DNA of 64,000 bases from Rhizobiaceae bacterium (GTDB taxonomy: Bacteria; Pseudomonadota; Alphaproteobacteria; Rhizobiales; Rhizobiaceae): contig JAHBYV010000004.1 in assembly GCA_019635795.1 (NCBI GenBank), positions 1 through 64,000 of the forward strand, written 5' to 3'. The notes beneath the pieces were generated by a model. That model did no database searches. It was not told where the DNA came from and saw only the letters and a list, made by a program, of their open reading frames with translations. The position numbers and the translations under genes were made by a program. Of the stretch, positions 62,796-64,000 are shown one piece after another (the first letter of the stretch is position 1; each line of letters opens with the position of its first letter).

Positions 62796-64000
62796 ATGGA
62801 AAAAGTGACCCCTCCCAATAGATGGCGTCGCTATTCCGATTGGGATGACCGGCCCCTCAGGCTCGACCAGTTTGCAAGGAACGATCCTGCTAACGGATTT
62901 TCTGCGTTCAAGAGTCCCGCTGATCCTGCTCCCGGCTTTCAGGTGGAGAACGGACGCATTGCAAGTATGGACGGCGTACTTGCGCATGAATTCGATATGA
63001 TTGACGCATTCATCGCGGCATATCACCTCGACCCGGAGGTCGCGCCTGAAGCTATGGCGATGGATTCTTCCGAAGTGGCGCGGATGCTGGTGGACATGAA
63101 TGTGCCGCGCGAGAAACTCGTTCGTTTGGCGCATGGCATGACGCCAGCGAAGCTGGCGGATGTCGTTTCGCGGCTGAATGCGCTGGAAATCGCCTTTGCT
63201 TACTCCAAGATGCGACCGCGAAAGACGCCAGGTAATCAGGCGCATGTCACGAACGCTAAAGATGATCCGCTGCAATTGGCAGCAGATGCGGCTGTTGCCG
63301 CGGGCTTTGGCTTTGACGAACTTGAAACAACGATGCGCGTTGCGCGCACGGCCTGGTCGAATGCGCTGGCTTGCCTTGTGGGTTCCTGTGTTGGCGATTG
63401 GGGGACCCTGTTTCAATGTTCATCCGAGGAAGCAGAAGAGTTGAAGATCGGTATGGCTGGGTTCACCTCCTATGCGGAGACCGTTTCGGTGTATGGAACT
63501 GAGCGCAGCTTTATCGATGGTGATGACACGCCGTGGTCAAAGGCGTTTCTGGTCGCCGCTTACGCCTCGCGCGGCATCAAGGCGCGTTGCACTTCGGGAG
63601 GCGGGGCGGAACTCCTCATGGGATATCACGAGGCAAAGTCGTTGCTCTATCTTGAAGCGCGCTGTCTTTGCCTGCAGCGCGGTATGGGTGTTCAGGGTAC
63701 GCAGAATGGCGGCATAGACGGTGCTCCCATCACGGCGAGCCTTGCAGGCGGTATGCGCGAAATGATGGCTGAAAATCTGCTCGCGGTTTGGCTCGATCTT
63801 GAATGCGCTTCCGGTAATGATGCTCGTCCCACGGAATCGGAAATTCGTGTGGGAGCAAAAATACTACCCTATCTTATTGCTGGTTCCGATCTCATCTGCT
63901 CGGGGTTCGGCTCGATCCTGAAATATGACAACTCCTTCAACCCTTCGCTTTTCAACGGTGAAGAAATGGAGGATTTTTTGATCCTCCAACGAGATTTCGA
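62796..64000 (+). CDS. Coenzyme B12-dependent diol/glycerol dehydratase large subunit, 3' end beyond the window
   Basis: Translation from the ATG at 62796 (ribosome site GGCAGGAG) gives 401 residues open at the right edge; the family has about 555. It aligns without a gap, at a constant offset of +7, to the Klebsiella oxytoca diol dehydratase alpha subunit from residue 141 onward. Metal ligands Gln148, Glu177, Glu228, Gln303 and Ser369 and catalytic His150 and Asp342 are all kept (NQAHVTN, SYAETVSVYGTE, QGTQNGG, SGNDAR). Positions 301 and 336 of the Klebsiella enzyme, which border the end of the substrate, are Asp308 and Ala343 here instead of Ser and Gln. It should convert a vicinal diol to an aldehyde by a radical mechanism. 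The medium, small and reactivase subunits must lie to the right. Confidence 0.92.
   Translation, partial: MEKVTPPNRWRRYSDWDDRPLRLDQFARNDPANGFSAFKSPADPAPGFQVENGRIASMDGVLAHEFDMIDAFIAAYHLDPEVAPEAMAMDSSEVARMLVDMNVPREKLVRLAHGMTPAKLADVVSRLNALEIAFAYSKMRPRKTPGNQAHVTNAKDDPLQLAADAAVAAGFGFDELETTMRVARTAWSNALACLVGSCVGDWGTLFQCSSEEAEELKIGMAGFTSYAETVSVYGTERSFIDGDDTPWSKAFLVAAYASRGIKARCTSGGGAELLMGYHEAKSLLYLEARCLCLQRGMGVQGTQNGGIDGAPITASLAGGMREMMAENLLAVWLDLECASGNDARPTESEIRVGAKILPYLIAGSDLICSGFGSILKYDNSFNPSLFNGEEMEDFLILQRDF

Overview
The window looks like a chromosomal or second-replicon segment of an alphaproteobacterium of the Hyphomicrobiales, most probably the Brucella/Ochrobactrum group or a near relative. 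This rests on gene content (many ABC importers beside catabolic genes, a single-domain FrcA-type sugar ATPase, a GNAT-Rnk fusion, a Tim44-like protein, a P1/DmpA-type peptidase), not on a marker gene. No rRNA, tRNA, phage, insertion sequence or CRISPR array was seen. It is a chain of catabolic islands, each with its own importer and often its own regulator.

Region A (1-1988) is the rear of a ribose-type ABC operon on the minus strand. One permease runs off the left edge; the gene before it is a 78-codon stub and the ATPase keeps only its last ~77 codons. The remnants abut an unrecognised plus-strand fragment, so this is a deletion or rearrangement scar. Region B (2392-5545) is a CHASE2 adenylate/guanylate cyclase facing a secreted FecR-domain protein with a Lys-Pro-Asp repeat tail.

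Region C (6109-24955) is a large catabolic island. A LacI-family regulator and an enolase-superfamily enzyme diverge from an operon of aminotransferase, class III CoA transferase, acyl-CoA dehydrogenase, CitE-type lyase, MaoC hydratase and FAD oxidase. A taurine/nitrate-type ABC importer, an ornithine cyclodeaminase-like protein, a two-gene ThDP decarboxylase, an aldehyde dehydrogenase, a class III aminotransferase and a P1 peptidase follow. The 18-nt motif ATGAAACGTTWYYTTGAC recurs at three promoters with its TTGAC as the -35 element, suggesting one LacI regulon. In order the enzymes could take an amino-dicarboxylate to a 2-oxo acid, aldehyde, acid, acyl-CoA and C-C cleavage; 4-methylene- or 4-methylglutamate, entering the itaconate/methylsuccinate route, would fit.

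Region D (25096-32583) holds a spermidine/putrescine-type importer followed by small and large subunits resembling N,N-dimethylformamidase, with a GntR regulator carrying two winged-helix domains. Region E (32770-47518, minus strand) is a ribose-type importer operon with IolD, two Gfo/Idh/MocA dehydrogenases and three TIM-barrel isomerase/epimerases, preceded by an IclR-aldehyde dehydrogenase-dihydroxyacid dehydratase unit. It resembles cyclitol or unusual-sugar degradation but lacks IolB and IolC. Region F (47752-51164) has the GNAT-Rnk fusion, a Tim44-like protein and a formamidase-like hydrolase.

Region G (51356-64000) contains two complete branched-chain-amino-acid-type importers in tandem, then an iron alcohol dehydrogenase, an SDR and the start of a coenzyme-B12-dependent diol/glycerol dehydratase large subunit cut by the right edge. 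That enzyme keeps all metal-ligand and catalytic positions compared, but both residues known to set substrate size (Ser301, Gln336) are changed to Asp and Ala. It is the most striking single observation in the window.
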